Assembly (NCBI GenBank): GCA_007135635.1
Contig: SLIO01000134.1
Span: 1 to 17,900 of the forward strand
Length of the DNA stretch: 17,900 nt
Source: Methylomicrobium sp.
Lineage (GTDB): Bacteria > Pseudomonadota > Gammaproteobacteria > Methylococcales > Methylomonadaceae
Direction: 5' to 3'
The position numbers and the translations under genes were made by a program. Numbering within the stretch: the stretch's first letter is position 1; each line of letters starts with the position of its first letter. Positions 6,811 to 13,615 of the stretch are shown piece after piece. Below the pieces are notes generated by a model. It did not search any database and was not told where the DNA came from. It worked only from the letters and a program-made list of their open reading frames with translations.

Positions 6811-7122
6811 ATGAAAGAAGCAAAATATTTTTTAGGGCAGATCGTTCATCATAAATTGTTTAATTACCGCGGGGTTATTTACGATGTCGATTTCGAATTT
6901 CGTGGCGGCGAGGAGTGGTACGAAAAGGTTGCGCGCAGTCGACCCGCAAAGAATCAACCTTGGTATCATGTCTTGGTCGATAATGCCAGTCACCAAACCT
7001 ATGTTGCGGAATCCAATTTGATGGCCAGTCAGAACAAACAGCGCATTCATAATCCGATGGTGGACTATTATTTCGGCGATTTTGACAACGGGGTTTATTC
7101 ACTGCATGTCATGAAGAACTAA
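6811..7122 (+). CDS. hspQ: Heat shock protein HspQ (hemimethylated-DNA-binding/YccV family)
   Basis: A 103-aa cytoplasmic protein (E. coli HspQ 105 aa). In E. coli it is a heat-shock protein that binds hemimethylated oriC DNA, affects DnaA stability and acts as a specificity-enhancing factor for Lon protease. The conserved framework is visible: an early IVHHKLFNYRGVIYDVD strand pair at 12-28, PWYHVLV at 50-56 and TYVAESNL at 63-70. The start ATG follows a GAGACGGG stretch 3-10 bases upstream. No sigma-32 -10 (CCCCATNT-like) was seen. The TATATATA at the right end of the adjacent inverted-repeat element lies 30 bp upstream of the ATG and may serve as a -10. Confidence 0.92.
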   Translation: MKEAKYFLGQIVHHKLFNYRGVIYDVDFEFRGGEEWYEKVARSRPAKNQPWYHVLVDNASHQTYVAESNLMASQNKQRIHNPMVDYYFGDFDNGVYSLHVMKN

Positions 7123-7156
7123 TCATTCGAACGAGGCGGCCTTTCGTCGATCGCGT

Positions 7157-7774
7157 TTATTTTCGCGCTTGAATCAGTTTAATAATATCGCTGCTGCTTG
7201 AGTCTACATGAATCGAGCTGAAGCCGGAAGCTTGCACGTTCTTGATCGTTTGTCGATTGATGTTTGCCCCGACCAATGAAACTACCAACGGGTTCAATAG
7301 GTTCATCAAGCGAGCAACCAAAGGTCTTGAACTTAAAACGTGTTCGAGCAACACGATTTGTCCACCCGGTTTTAAGACTCGGTGCAATTCTTTAAGTCCT
7401 TTTCTGGGCGAGGGCACCGAACAAAACACGAAAGACGCAATCACGGTATCGAAACAATTGTCGGCAAATTCTAGCGATTCGACATCCATTACATGCAGAT
7501 CGACATCGATCTGTTTGCGGTCTTTTTTGTGTCTTGCGACATCCAGCATTTTGCCGCTGAAGTCGATTGCGGTTATCCGTGCGCCGTGCGGATAATAGTC
7601 GAAGTTTTTGCCGGTACCGACGCCGATTTCAAGAATATGCTCGCCCTCGGCTTTGGCCCATAGGCGTTTGCGCCATTTTCTGAAAAATAAGCCTTCCATG
7701 ACGGCTTCAAGGCTATCGAAATAAGGCGCTAGTCGGTCATAGCGTTTTTTGATCGAGAGGCTGTCCGGTTTCAT
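7157..7774 (-). CDS. Class I SAM-dependent methyltransferase, substrate unknown
   Basis: A 205-aa cytoplasmic methyltransferase of the UbiE/Methyltransf_11 type. Motif I for S-adenosylmethionine binding is LEIGVGTGKN at 48-57, the acidic residue of motif II is D71 (ITAIDFS), the motif III region is MDVESLEF at 96-103, and the post-motif LKPGGQIVLLEH spans 134-145. The N-terminal YDRLAPYFDSLEAVME and C-terminal NINRQTIKNVQASGF recall lipid- or quinone-acting members (PmtA/METTL7-like), but I cannot assign a substrate. The ATG has GGA about seven bases upstream. An isolated copy of a mobile-element end lies about 45 bp before the start. The stop is 34 bp from the convergent hspQ stop. Confidence 0.85.
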   Translation of the reverse strand: MKPDSLSIKKRYDRLAPYFDSLEAVMEGLFFRKWRKRLWAKAEGEHILEIGVGTGKNFDYYPHGARITAIDFSGKMLDVARHKKDRKQIDVDLHVMDVESLEFADNCFDTVIASFVFCSVPSPRKGLKELHRVLKPGGQIVLLEHVLSSRPLVARLMNLLNPLVVSLVGANINRQTIKNVQASGFSSIHVDSSSSDIIKLIQARK

Positions 7775-7819
7775 ATCATATCCGTGTCATAACGCATTAA
7801 AGAACTTAAATCGGTTTAT

Positions 7820-7834
7820 ATATACTTCGCACGG
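7820..7834. repeat. Solo end of the ribA/hspQ MITE-like element
   Basis: ATATACTTCGCACGG matches the terminal repeat at 6615-6629 at 14 of 15 positions, and similarity continues through GCGGATT. No matching opposite end occurs before hemL, so this is a single end or decayed copy. Confidence 0.55.
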
Positions 7835-7857
7835 TTGTCGCGGATTCGAAAGACAAG

Positions 7858-7923
7858 CGCCGATAAATTAACAAGGGTGATCGGAACGAGAAAAAAACCG
7901 AAAACTCGTCTGTCTTATCGGCG
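7858..7923. repeat. Nested inverted repeat downstream of hemL
   Basis: CGCCGATAA (7858-7866) and TTATCGGCG (7915-7923) are perfect complements. Inside, ACGAG (7886-7890) pairs with CTCGT (7905-7909). The right arm begins 29 bases after the hemL stop, so it could end the hemL transcript, although the loop is long and no U-run follows. Confidence 0.4.
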
Positions 7924-7951
7924 GTATCCGTATGCCATTCAACGCGTGTGT

Positions 7952-9232
7952 TTATAATGTCTTGAACACAGTCGCCGCGATGTCCAGTGTTTCATCGATG
8001 ATCTCGTCACTATGCGCAGCCGAGATGAAACCGGCTTCGAAGGCCGATGGTGCTAGATAAACACCATTGTCGAGCATGGTGTGGAAAAAGCGTTTGAAGC
8101 GCTCTTGATCGCATTGAACGACTTGTGCGAACGAAGTGATTCGTTTTTCTTCGGTGAAGAATAAGCCAAACATGCCGCCGACAGCATTGGTTGAAAGCGG
8201 TATTCCTGCTTGACTGGCACGTTCTTTCATACCATTGACGAAACGGGTCGTTTTCTCGGTTAAAATTTCGTAGAAGTTTGGTTTCGCAATCAGTTCGAGC
8301 GTTTTCAATCCCGCGGCCATGGCGACCGGGTTGCCCGATAGTGTACCAGCTTGGTAAACCGGACCGGTCGGTGCGAGATAGTTCATGACTTGCCGTTTGC
8401 CACCGAATGCACCGACCGGCATACCTCCGCCGATGACTTTACCGAGCGTGGTCAGGTCGGGCGTAATGTTGTAAACCCCTTGTGCACCATGCAATCCTAC
8501 ACGAAAGCCGGTCATCACTTCATCGAAAATCAACAGCGCGCCGGATTCGTTGCAGACTCGGCGTAGCGTCTCGAGAAAGCCTGAAACCGGCGGAATGCAG
8601 TTCATGTTGCCGGCGACCGGTTCGACAATGATGCAAGCGATGCTGTCGCCGATTTGTTTGAATAACTCGACGACCGATTCACTATCGTTGTAGGTTAACG
8701 TGATCGTGTTTTCCGCCAAAGCCGCAGGTACTCCCGGTGAACTTGGCACGCCAAAAGTCAGTGCGCCCGAGCCGGCCTTGACCAAGAGCGAGTCGGAATG
8801 ACCGTGATAGCAACCTTCGAATTTGACAATTTTGTCGCGTCCGGTGAAGCCGCGGGCTAAACGAATCGCGCTCATTGTCGCTTCGGTGCCGGAGCTGACC
8901 ATCCTGACCAGTTCGATCGACGGCATTAGTTCGCAGACGGTTTGAGCAATACGGGTTTCAATTTCGGTTGGCGCACCGAAGCTAAGGCCCTTTTGTGCAG
9001 TTTCAGTGACGGCCGCGATCACTTCAGGATGGGCGTGTCCCAGAATCATTGGACCCCAGGACCCAACATAATCGATGTAACGCTTGTTTTCGCTATCGAA
9101 AATATAAGGGCCGGAAGCATGGTCGATGAAAACTGGCGTGCCGCCGACGCCGCTGAATGATCTGACCGGCGAATTGACGCCGCCGGGTATTACTTGTTTT
9201 GCTGCAGAGAATAGTTCGCTTGAATGGCTCAT
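7952..9232 (-). CDS. hemL: Glutamate-1-semialdehyde 2,1-aminomutase
   Basis: A cytoplasmic PLP enzyme of the C5 tetrapyrrole pathway that converts glutamate-1-semialdehyde (from HemA) to 5-aminolevulinate for heme, siroheme and cobalamin. The 426-aa length is standard (E. coli 426). The N-terminal [12 protein letters not shown] at 15-26 is diagnostic. PLP-phosphate binding SSGTEA is at 113-118, D237 ([10 protein letters not shown]) contacts the pyridine nitrogen, and the Schiff-base lysine is K265 (TLGKVIGGG). The start gives the usual [13 protein letters not shown]-terminus, but no clear Shine-Dalgarno precedes it. A 219-bp inverted-repeat element starts 34 bp upstream, so the promoter must lie in that short spacer or within the repeat. 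Confidence 0.97.
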   Translation of the reverse strand: MSHSSELFSAAKQVIPGGVNSPVRSFSGVGGTPVFIDHASGPYIFDSENKRYIDYVGSWGPMILGHAHPEVIAAVTETAQKGLSFGAPTEIETRIAQTVCELMPSIELVRMVSSGTEATMSAIRLARGFTGRDKIVKFEGCYHGHSDSLLVKAGSGALTFGVPSSPGVPAALAENTITLTYNDSESVVELFKQIGDSIACIIVEPVAGNMNCIPPVSGFLETLRRVCNESGALLIFDEVMTGFRVGLHGAQGVYNITPDLTTLGKVIGGGMPVGAFGGKRQVMNYLAPTGPVYQAGTLSGNPVAMAAGLKTLELIAKPNFYEILTEKTTRFVNGMKERASQAGIPLSTNAVGGMFGLFFTEEKRITSFAQVVQCDQERFKRFFHTMLDNGVYLAPSAFEAGFISAAHSDEIIDETLDIAATVFKTL

Positions 9233-9265
9233 GATATTTTTTAAATTAGATAAGTCATAGTGCTT

Positions 9266-9484
9266 GTATCAGCAATTCCCAATTTGGAGATCAAAAAGGG
9301 AGAGGGGTATGCTACGAGGATGTCGGCACTGCCCGTCAAACTCATGGATTGGGTTATCTAGCTCCTAAATTCCAATAGCCTTACTTGTCGGATCGAATTT
9401 CGATGATTTAGGGCTGGATTCCTTGGCAGGAATACTCGACACCTTCAGTTTGGTGAAAACGCTCAAACTGGGAATTGCTGGTAC
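9266..9484. mobile_element. MITE-like composite repeat, copy 2 (219 bp)
   Basis: The 21-bp ends match at 19 positions: left GTATCAGCAATTCCC... (9266-9286) and right ...GGGAATTGCTGGTAC (9464-9484). A hairpin CAGTTTG (9446-9452) / CAAACTG (9464-9470) lies next to the right end. The interior carries ACGAGGATGTCGGCA, shared with copy 1 at 3243-3257, and the 61-bp palindrome. There is no coding capacity. It sits 34 bp upstream of the hemL start and about 120 bp upstream of the lipoprotein gene. Confidence 0.65.
9357..9417. repeat. 61-bp palindromic repeat, copy 2 (degenerate)
   Basis: The left arm TCTAGCTCCTAAATT and right arm GATTTAGGGCTGG are the most diverged of the four copies, with a slightly shorter centre. 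It lies within the element at 9266-9484. Confidence 0.65.
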
Positions 9485-9603
9485 TTATATAGGATTGATG
9501 GTTTTCGACTCGTATTGTACTAGGGTATACAAAGACATGAAATCATCATATTATTACCTGGCTTGGCCTTAGGTATTTAAACTTTAAAACTATTATCAAA
9601 ACA

Positions 9604-10047
9604 ATGCATTATATAAAAAATATTAGTCTAATGTGGGGCGTCTTGTTGATGGGCTTTTTTTTGATCGCCGGATGCTCGGACGATAAGTCGTCTTCGAGGC
9701 CTTCGGAGCCTGTTAAAACCAAATCTCATGTTAAGTTTGATCACGCGCACGGGAGTGAAGTCAGTGATTTGGTCAAACATCAATTCGAACACGAATTCGC
9801 TGACCAGTGCGTGGAAAGGGAAGTTAAGAATTCAGTCAATAAAGAACTCGACAGAAAACGTTTTGCCGAGCCTTGCATGTGTATCGCGACTTATCTGCTC
9901 AAGGATTTGACGGCCAAGGAAGCCGAGTTATTCGTCAAAGAAAATAAAAATACGCAGTCCCTTAGGATTAAATTCGAAAGCGCCGCGTATCATTGTCTGC
10001 AAAAAAAAGCTCAGCCAAAAGGCCCTAATCTGTTCGGTAAACGTTAA
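9604..10047 (+). CDS. Putative lipoprotein with four extra cysteines, function unknown
   Basis: A 147-aa protein not recognised by family. Residues 1-23 form a lipoprotein signal peptide (hydrophobic LMWGVLLMGFFLIAG), ending in the lipobox IAGC with C24 as the lipidated residue. S25-D26-D27 follow, and Asp at +2 or +3 may favour inner-membrane retention. After a Ser/Pro/Lys-rich linker (28-45), the mature domain is charged and probably helical. Its cysteines C69, C91, C93 and C131 (spacing 22, 2, 38) could form two disulfides or a metal site, with PCMC at 90-93. The ATG at 9604 lacks a Shine-Dalgarno; ATG at 9631 would give a shorter signal. It stands alone between two minus-strand genes. Confidence 0.7.
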   Translation: MHYIKNISLMWGVLLMGFFLIAGCSDDKSSSRPSEPVKTKSHVKFDHAHGSEVSDLVKHQFEHEFADQCVEREVKNSVNKELDRKRFAEPCMCIATYLLKDLTAKEAELFVKENKNTQSLRIKFESAAYHCLQKKAQPKGPNLFGKR

Positions 10048-10122
10048 TTTTAGCGCTCAGGTTTTAAATTCGGCGCTTGGCGGTGAAGGTCCTTGCAACA
10101 TCGGTCGGCGCTGAATGTTGGT

Positions 10123-10695
10123 TTAAAGCAGGTTCAAGACTTCCGGCAAAAAAAACTCGTTAACCAGTAGCGGTTTATGGTGGATAGCGTATACGGTTCT
10201 TCTTGCCCAGAGCGACTGTTCGATATGCGCTTCGTTGACAGCAAGGGGCGTCCAAAACGGAGGGGCAATAAGCGCGAAATCCATTTCCAGTCTGGTCAAC
10301 TTCGGGTTGGAAAAAATCACTTCTCCCAGCGGTTTGCTGCCCAGATGGGCTAGGTTGCGTTGAGCGGCCTTGACTGTTTTTTCCGGAATCAGCGTTCGAG
10401 CTAGGATCAGCGGTATGCCGTCGGCATGCAGCAGAACCTCGCGGGTTAAGGCGTAGCGCCCCGGGTTGAGTTTGAGTCGTTTGCGTTCGCCCAAAAAAGG
10501 CAGGCGCCGGCAATTGAGCAGTATTTTCACTTTGACCGCATCGCCATAGTAGCTGCGCAATCGTTGTGTGATCGATCCGGGCTCGTAGATCCAAGATTGC
10601 GCAGACAGCGGAATCGTGTGATGTTCGCCGGGGCGACTGACGATCCAGTTCGGTTCTTTTTCTAATAAAAGGCTTTTAATCGGCAAGCGTGTCAT
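10123..10695 (-). CDS. ubiC: Chorismate lyase
   Basis: Cleaves chorismate to 4-hydroxybenzoate and pyruvate, the first step of ubiquinone synthesis, in the cytoplasm. The 190-aa protein (E. coli UbiC 165) shows the family core: YALTREVLL at 81-89 with R85, corresponding to the substrate-binding Arg; ARTLIP at 99-104; LGSKPLGEVIF at 118-128; and a C-terminal LLVNEFFLPE with E180. Its ATG overlaps the recG stop by four bases (ATGA), with GAGG just upstream inside recG, so translation is probably coupled to recG. The N-terminal extension relative to E. coli is normal for non-enteric homologues. Confidence 0.87.
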   Translation of the reverse strand: MTRLPIKSLLLEKEPNWIVSRPGEHHTIPLSAQSWIYEPGSITQRLRSYYGDAVKVKILLNCRRLPFLGERKRLKLNPGRYALTREVLLHADGIPLILARTLIPEKTVKAAQRNLAHLGSKPLGEVIFSNPKLTRLEMDFALIAPPFWTPLAVNEAHIEQSLWARRTVYAIHHKPLLVNEFFLPEVLNLL

Positions 10696-12776
10696 ACCTC
10701 GGCATAATTGACGGTTTCTCCGAGCCAGCGTTTGATTAACGGTTGAACGGCATCGGTTGAATGGTGAAGCAGCGATTCGGCAATCGTTGGTATATTATCC
10801 AGTAGATCCGTGTCTCGATCCAAATCGGCGATTTTAAATTGCATTTGCCCGGTTTGTCGGGTACCCATAACTTCGCCCGGCCCACGTAGTTCCAAGTCTT
10901 TTTCGGCTATGACAAAGCCGTCGTTCGAATCCCTAAGAATACCGAGTCGATGCCTTGCCGTGTCGGAGAGTGGGGATTGATAGAGTAGCAAACAATAACT
11001 ATCGTCTTTGCCCCGGCCGACCCTTCCCCGTAGCTGGTGAAGTTGAGATAGGCCCAATCGTTCCGGATTTTCGATGATCATGAGCCCGGCGTTGGGAACA
11101 TCCACGCCAACTTCGATGACGGTGGTCGCAACTAAAAGATCGATTTGGTGATTTTTAAAGTCTTGCATTACGGCATCCTTGTCGGCGGCCTTCATGCGAC
11201 CGTGTACCAATGCAATGCGAATGTCCGGTAAGACTTGTGTGAGGAGTTCAGCTGTTTTTTCGGCGGCTTCGCATTGTAAGGCCTCGGACTCTTCAATCAA
11301 GGTGCAGACCCAGTAGGCTTGCCGTTTTTGAGCGACCCAGTGGCCGATACGGGCGATGACCTCTTCGCGGCGTTCGGAGGGAATGACGCTGGTGACGATG
11401 GGCTTTCTACCGGGCGGTAATTCGTCGATGATCGAGATATCGAGGTCCGAGTATTGTAGCATAGCCAGGGTTCGTGGGATCGGCGTGGCGGTCATGACCA
11501 GTTGATGCGGACGAATGCCGGCGTTGCGCCCCTTGTCTCTGAGCGCCATTCGTTGATGCACGCCGAAGCGGTGTTGTTCGTCGATGACGATCAACCCCAG
11601 TTTTTTAAAGGTGACGGATTCTTGAAACAGGGCGTGTGTGCCTATCACGATGCCGGCAGAGCCATCTTCGAGCGTTTCGAGCGTGGTCTTTCGGGTATTA
11701 CCTTTGATTTGCCCGGTCAAGAAGATGATTTGAGTCTGAAATCGGTCGAACCAGGCGGTAAAATTTCGAAAATGTTGTTCGGCCAACAATTCGGTCGGCG
11801 CCATGACCGCGACTTGATACCCCGCTGCCAAGGCTAGTAAGGCGGCGTATGCCGAAACGACGGTTTTACCGGAGCCGACATCGCCCTGTACCAGGCGTAA
11901 CATGGGTTGTTGTCGACTGCAATCGGCTTCGATTTCAGCGATGACGCGTTGTTGCGCACCGGTCAATTGGAATGGCAGCGATTTCAGAAAATGCCGCCGG
12001 GTCGTCTCGTCAATAGAAAAAGGAGGGGCGAGTTGTTCGCGAGCTTGCTCACGGACGACTCTTAAGCTGAGGTGATGACTAAGCAGTTCTTCAAAGGCTA
12101 AGCGTTTTCGCGCCGGATTATCGTTTTGGAGTAATGTCTCGGCGGTCATTTGTTCGCTTGATGGGGCATGAAGGAAGTTGATTGCCTGGATCAGCGTAGG
12201 ATAATTGAAACGCTGTAAAAGCGATTCCGGTAACCAATCGGTCAAGTTTTTAAGGTGCAGGTTTAGCGCTTGTTTGATTGCTTTTCTAAGTAAGGATTGG
12301 CTTAAACCTTCGGTCAGCGGATAAACCGGCGTCAAGGTGTCTTCGGTGATGGATTGTTCCGGGTTGCTAAGGATTTTATAGTCGGGATGGATCATTTCCA
12401 AGCCCGCATAGCCGTGCCGGACTTCCGCGAAACAACTGATGTAGGTGCCCGGACTCAACTGTGTCAGTTGCGCGGCGCTAAAATGAAAAAAGCGTAGATT
12501 AATGAATCCTGTACCGTCTCCGATTCGGCAAATAAGGCTTTTACGGCCGCGAAGAAGCGTGTCGGTTAATTCAACCTTGCCTTTAATCAAGGCAGTCATC
12601 CCCGGTTTTATGGCGCCAATTGCTTGGATTCGAGTTCTATCCTCATAGCGGTGAGGGAGGTGGAAGATAAGATCCTGACAGGTACGGATGCCGAGTTTCT
12701 CTAGCTTGTTTGCCGTTTGCTTGCCGATGCCGCCCAATGAAGCGACCGATTGATCAAGTGGATCGTTACGGTCCAT
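10692..12776 (-). CDS. recG: ATP-dependent DNA helicase RecG
   Basis: A 694-aa branch-migrating helicase (E. coli 693) that regresses stalled forks and processes recombination intermediates and R-loops. The N-terminal wedge/OB domain (about 1-160) includes the helix-hairpin-like LGGIGKQTANKLEKLGI and FHLPHRYEDRT. The superfamily 2 core begins near 265: Walker A GDVGSGKT at 298-305, DEQH box at 399-402, motif III MTATPIPRT at 428-436, motif VI QLRGRVGRG at 581-589, and the C-terminal translocation motif region RGPGEVMGTRQTG at 631-643. All key residues are intact. It lies 15 bp after ridA and overlaps ubiC by four bases, in a likely operon. No strong RBS is visible before the ATG. Confidence 0.97.
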   Translation of the reverse strand: MDRNDPLDQSVASLGGIGKQTANKLEKLGIRTCQDLIFHLPHRYEDRTRIQAIGAIKPGMTALIKGKVELTDTLLRGRKSLICRIGDGTGFINLRFFHFSAAQLTQLSPGTYISCFAEVRHGYAGLEMIHPDYKILSNPEQSITEDTLTPVYPLTEGLSQSLLRKAIKQALNLHLKNLTDWLPESLLQRFNYPTLIQAINFLHAPSSEQMTAETLLQNDNPARKRLAFEELLSHHLSLRVVREQAREQLAPPFSIDETTRRHFLKSLPFQLTGAQQRVIAEIEADCSRQQPMLRLVQGDVGSGKTVVSAYAALLALAAGYQVAVMAPTELLAEQHFRNFTAWFDRFQTQIIFLTGQIKGNTRKTTLETLEDGSAGIVIGTHALFQESVTFKKLGLIVIDEQHRFGVHQRMALRDKGRNAGIRPHQLVMTATPIPRTLAMLQYSDLDISIIDELPPGRKPIVTSVIPSERREEVIARIGHWVAQKRQAYWVCTLIEESEALQCEAAEKTAELLTQVLPDIRIALVHGRMKAADKDAVMQDFKNHQIDLLVATTVIEVGVDVPNAGLMIIENPERLGLSQLHQLRGRVGRGKDDSYCLLLYQSPLSDTARHRLGILRDSNDGFVIAEKDLELRGPGEVMGTRQTGQMQFKIADLDRDTDLLDNIPTIAESLLHHSTDAVQPLIKRWLGETVNYAEV

Positions 12777-12791
12777 CGATGAGTGTCGGCT

Positions 12792-13193
12792 TTATGCCGG
12801 ATAGAGTTCGTTACGTAAATGCATGACCGCGTCAATTTCCACGCCAACACCTTTAGGTAGTGCGGCGACTCCGATCGCGGCACGGGCCGGATAGGGTTCA
12901 CTGATGAATTCGCCCATGACTTCGTTGACGATAGGGAAGTTGGTAAGGTCGGTTAAGTAAATATTCAATTTGACGATGTCCGCTAAATCACCGCCAGCCG
13001 CTATCGCGACCGCTTTCAAGTTCTTGAACACTTGGCTGATTTGGATGCGAATGTCTTCGGAGACAATATCCATCGTTTTAGGATTCAAGGGAATTTGACC
13101 GGATAAGTAAACAGTATTGTCGACTTTAACGGCTTGCGAATAAGTTCCTATGGCTTGGGGTGCGTCCAGTGTATGGATGATTTCTTTGTTCAT
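12792..13193 (-). CDS. ridA: 2-iminobutanoate/2-iminopropanoate deaminase RidA
   Basis: A small trimeric cytoplasmic enzyme that hydrolyses reactive enamine/imine intermediates made by PLP enzymes such as threonine dehydratase, protecting other PLP enzymes. The length of 133 aa is standard (E. coli 128). YjgF/Rid motifs are complete: G16-T17-Y18-S19-Q20, SGQIPL at 31-36, the catalytic Arg R104 in YPARAAIGV, and E119 in GVGVEIDAV. It sits between spoT and recG as in many Gammaproteobacteria, but a 303-bp repeat separates it from spoT, so it may have its own promoter. The ATG has no evident Shine-Dalgarno (the preceding minus-strand sequence is C-rich). Confidence 0.95.
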   Translation of the reverse strand: MNKEIIHTLDAPQAIGTYSQAVKVDNTVYLSGQIPLNPKTMDIVSEDIRIQISQVFKNLKAVAIAAGGDLADIVKLNIYLTDLTNFPIVNEVMGEFISEPYPARAAIGVAALPKGVGVEIDAVMHLRNELYPA

Positions 13194-13264
13194 GAGTAGG
13201 GGGATTATTGATGGTAGTTAAGAATACGCACAAAATAACTTCTCGAAATAGTAAGCTTTGCGGT

Positions 13265-13567
13265 GGTTCGGTCACTCGCTTGACATGACTCCGTGAACCC
13301 AGCACCTAAATTATCAAAGGTAGTTATTCATAGCCAACGAGCTATGGAATTTAGGTGCTGGGTGAATGCATCCGTGAAGGCTCGACGGCGGCTATCTGAT
13401 CGCAAAGGATGGCGTGTATTAGGACTCCAACAGTAGGCGCTTTAGGCGATGCAGGTCAGAAAAATGCTCCTGCATTTTCTTTATTCGTGACATCGTTGTC
13501 ACTTATCAATTGCCGAGGAGCAAAAATCTGCCCTGCCGTCGATACCTGTGAATCGAGCCACCGAACC
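13265..13567. repeat. Composite intergenic repeat, copy 3 (303 bp) between spoT and ridA
   Basis: The borders are GGTTCGGT (13265-13272) and ACCGAACC (13560-13567), with partial similarity inward (CACTCGC versus GGCTCGA). It contains the perfect-arm 65-bp palindrome and, at its other side in inverse orientation, the module GGCAGGGCAGATTTTTGC (complement of 13520-13537). This mirrors copy 1 at 3191-3478. A 7-bp hairpin CTTCTTC/GAAGAAG (13567-13588) abuts the right border. An open plus-strand frame crossing it (13409-13642) has no recognisable protein character. Confidence 0.6.
13298..13362. repeat. 65-bp palindromic repeat, copy 3 (best preserved)
   Basis: The 15-bp arms CCCAGCACCTAAATT (13298-13312) and AATTTAGGTGCTGGG (13348-13362) are perfectly complementary. 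A second stem CATAGC (13329-13334) / GCTATG (13341-13346) lies at the apex. This copy defines the family consensus. Confidence 0.85.
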
Positions 13568-13615
13568 TTCTTCCGATATTTGAAGAAGTTATTTCATTCT
13601 CGTTCTTTAGTTTCA

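Noticed and set aside
7128..7149. Bidirectional terminator between hspQ and the methyltransferase
   Set aside because: Only two 3-bp stem segments with a bulge (CGA-A-CGA / TCG-TCG); too weak to annotate.
10052..10077. AGCGC / GCGCT pair after the lipoprotein gene
   Set aside because: Five-base arms with a 16-base loop and no U-run; consistent with chance.
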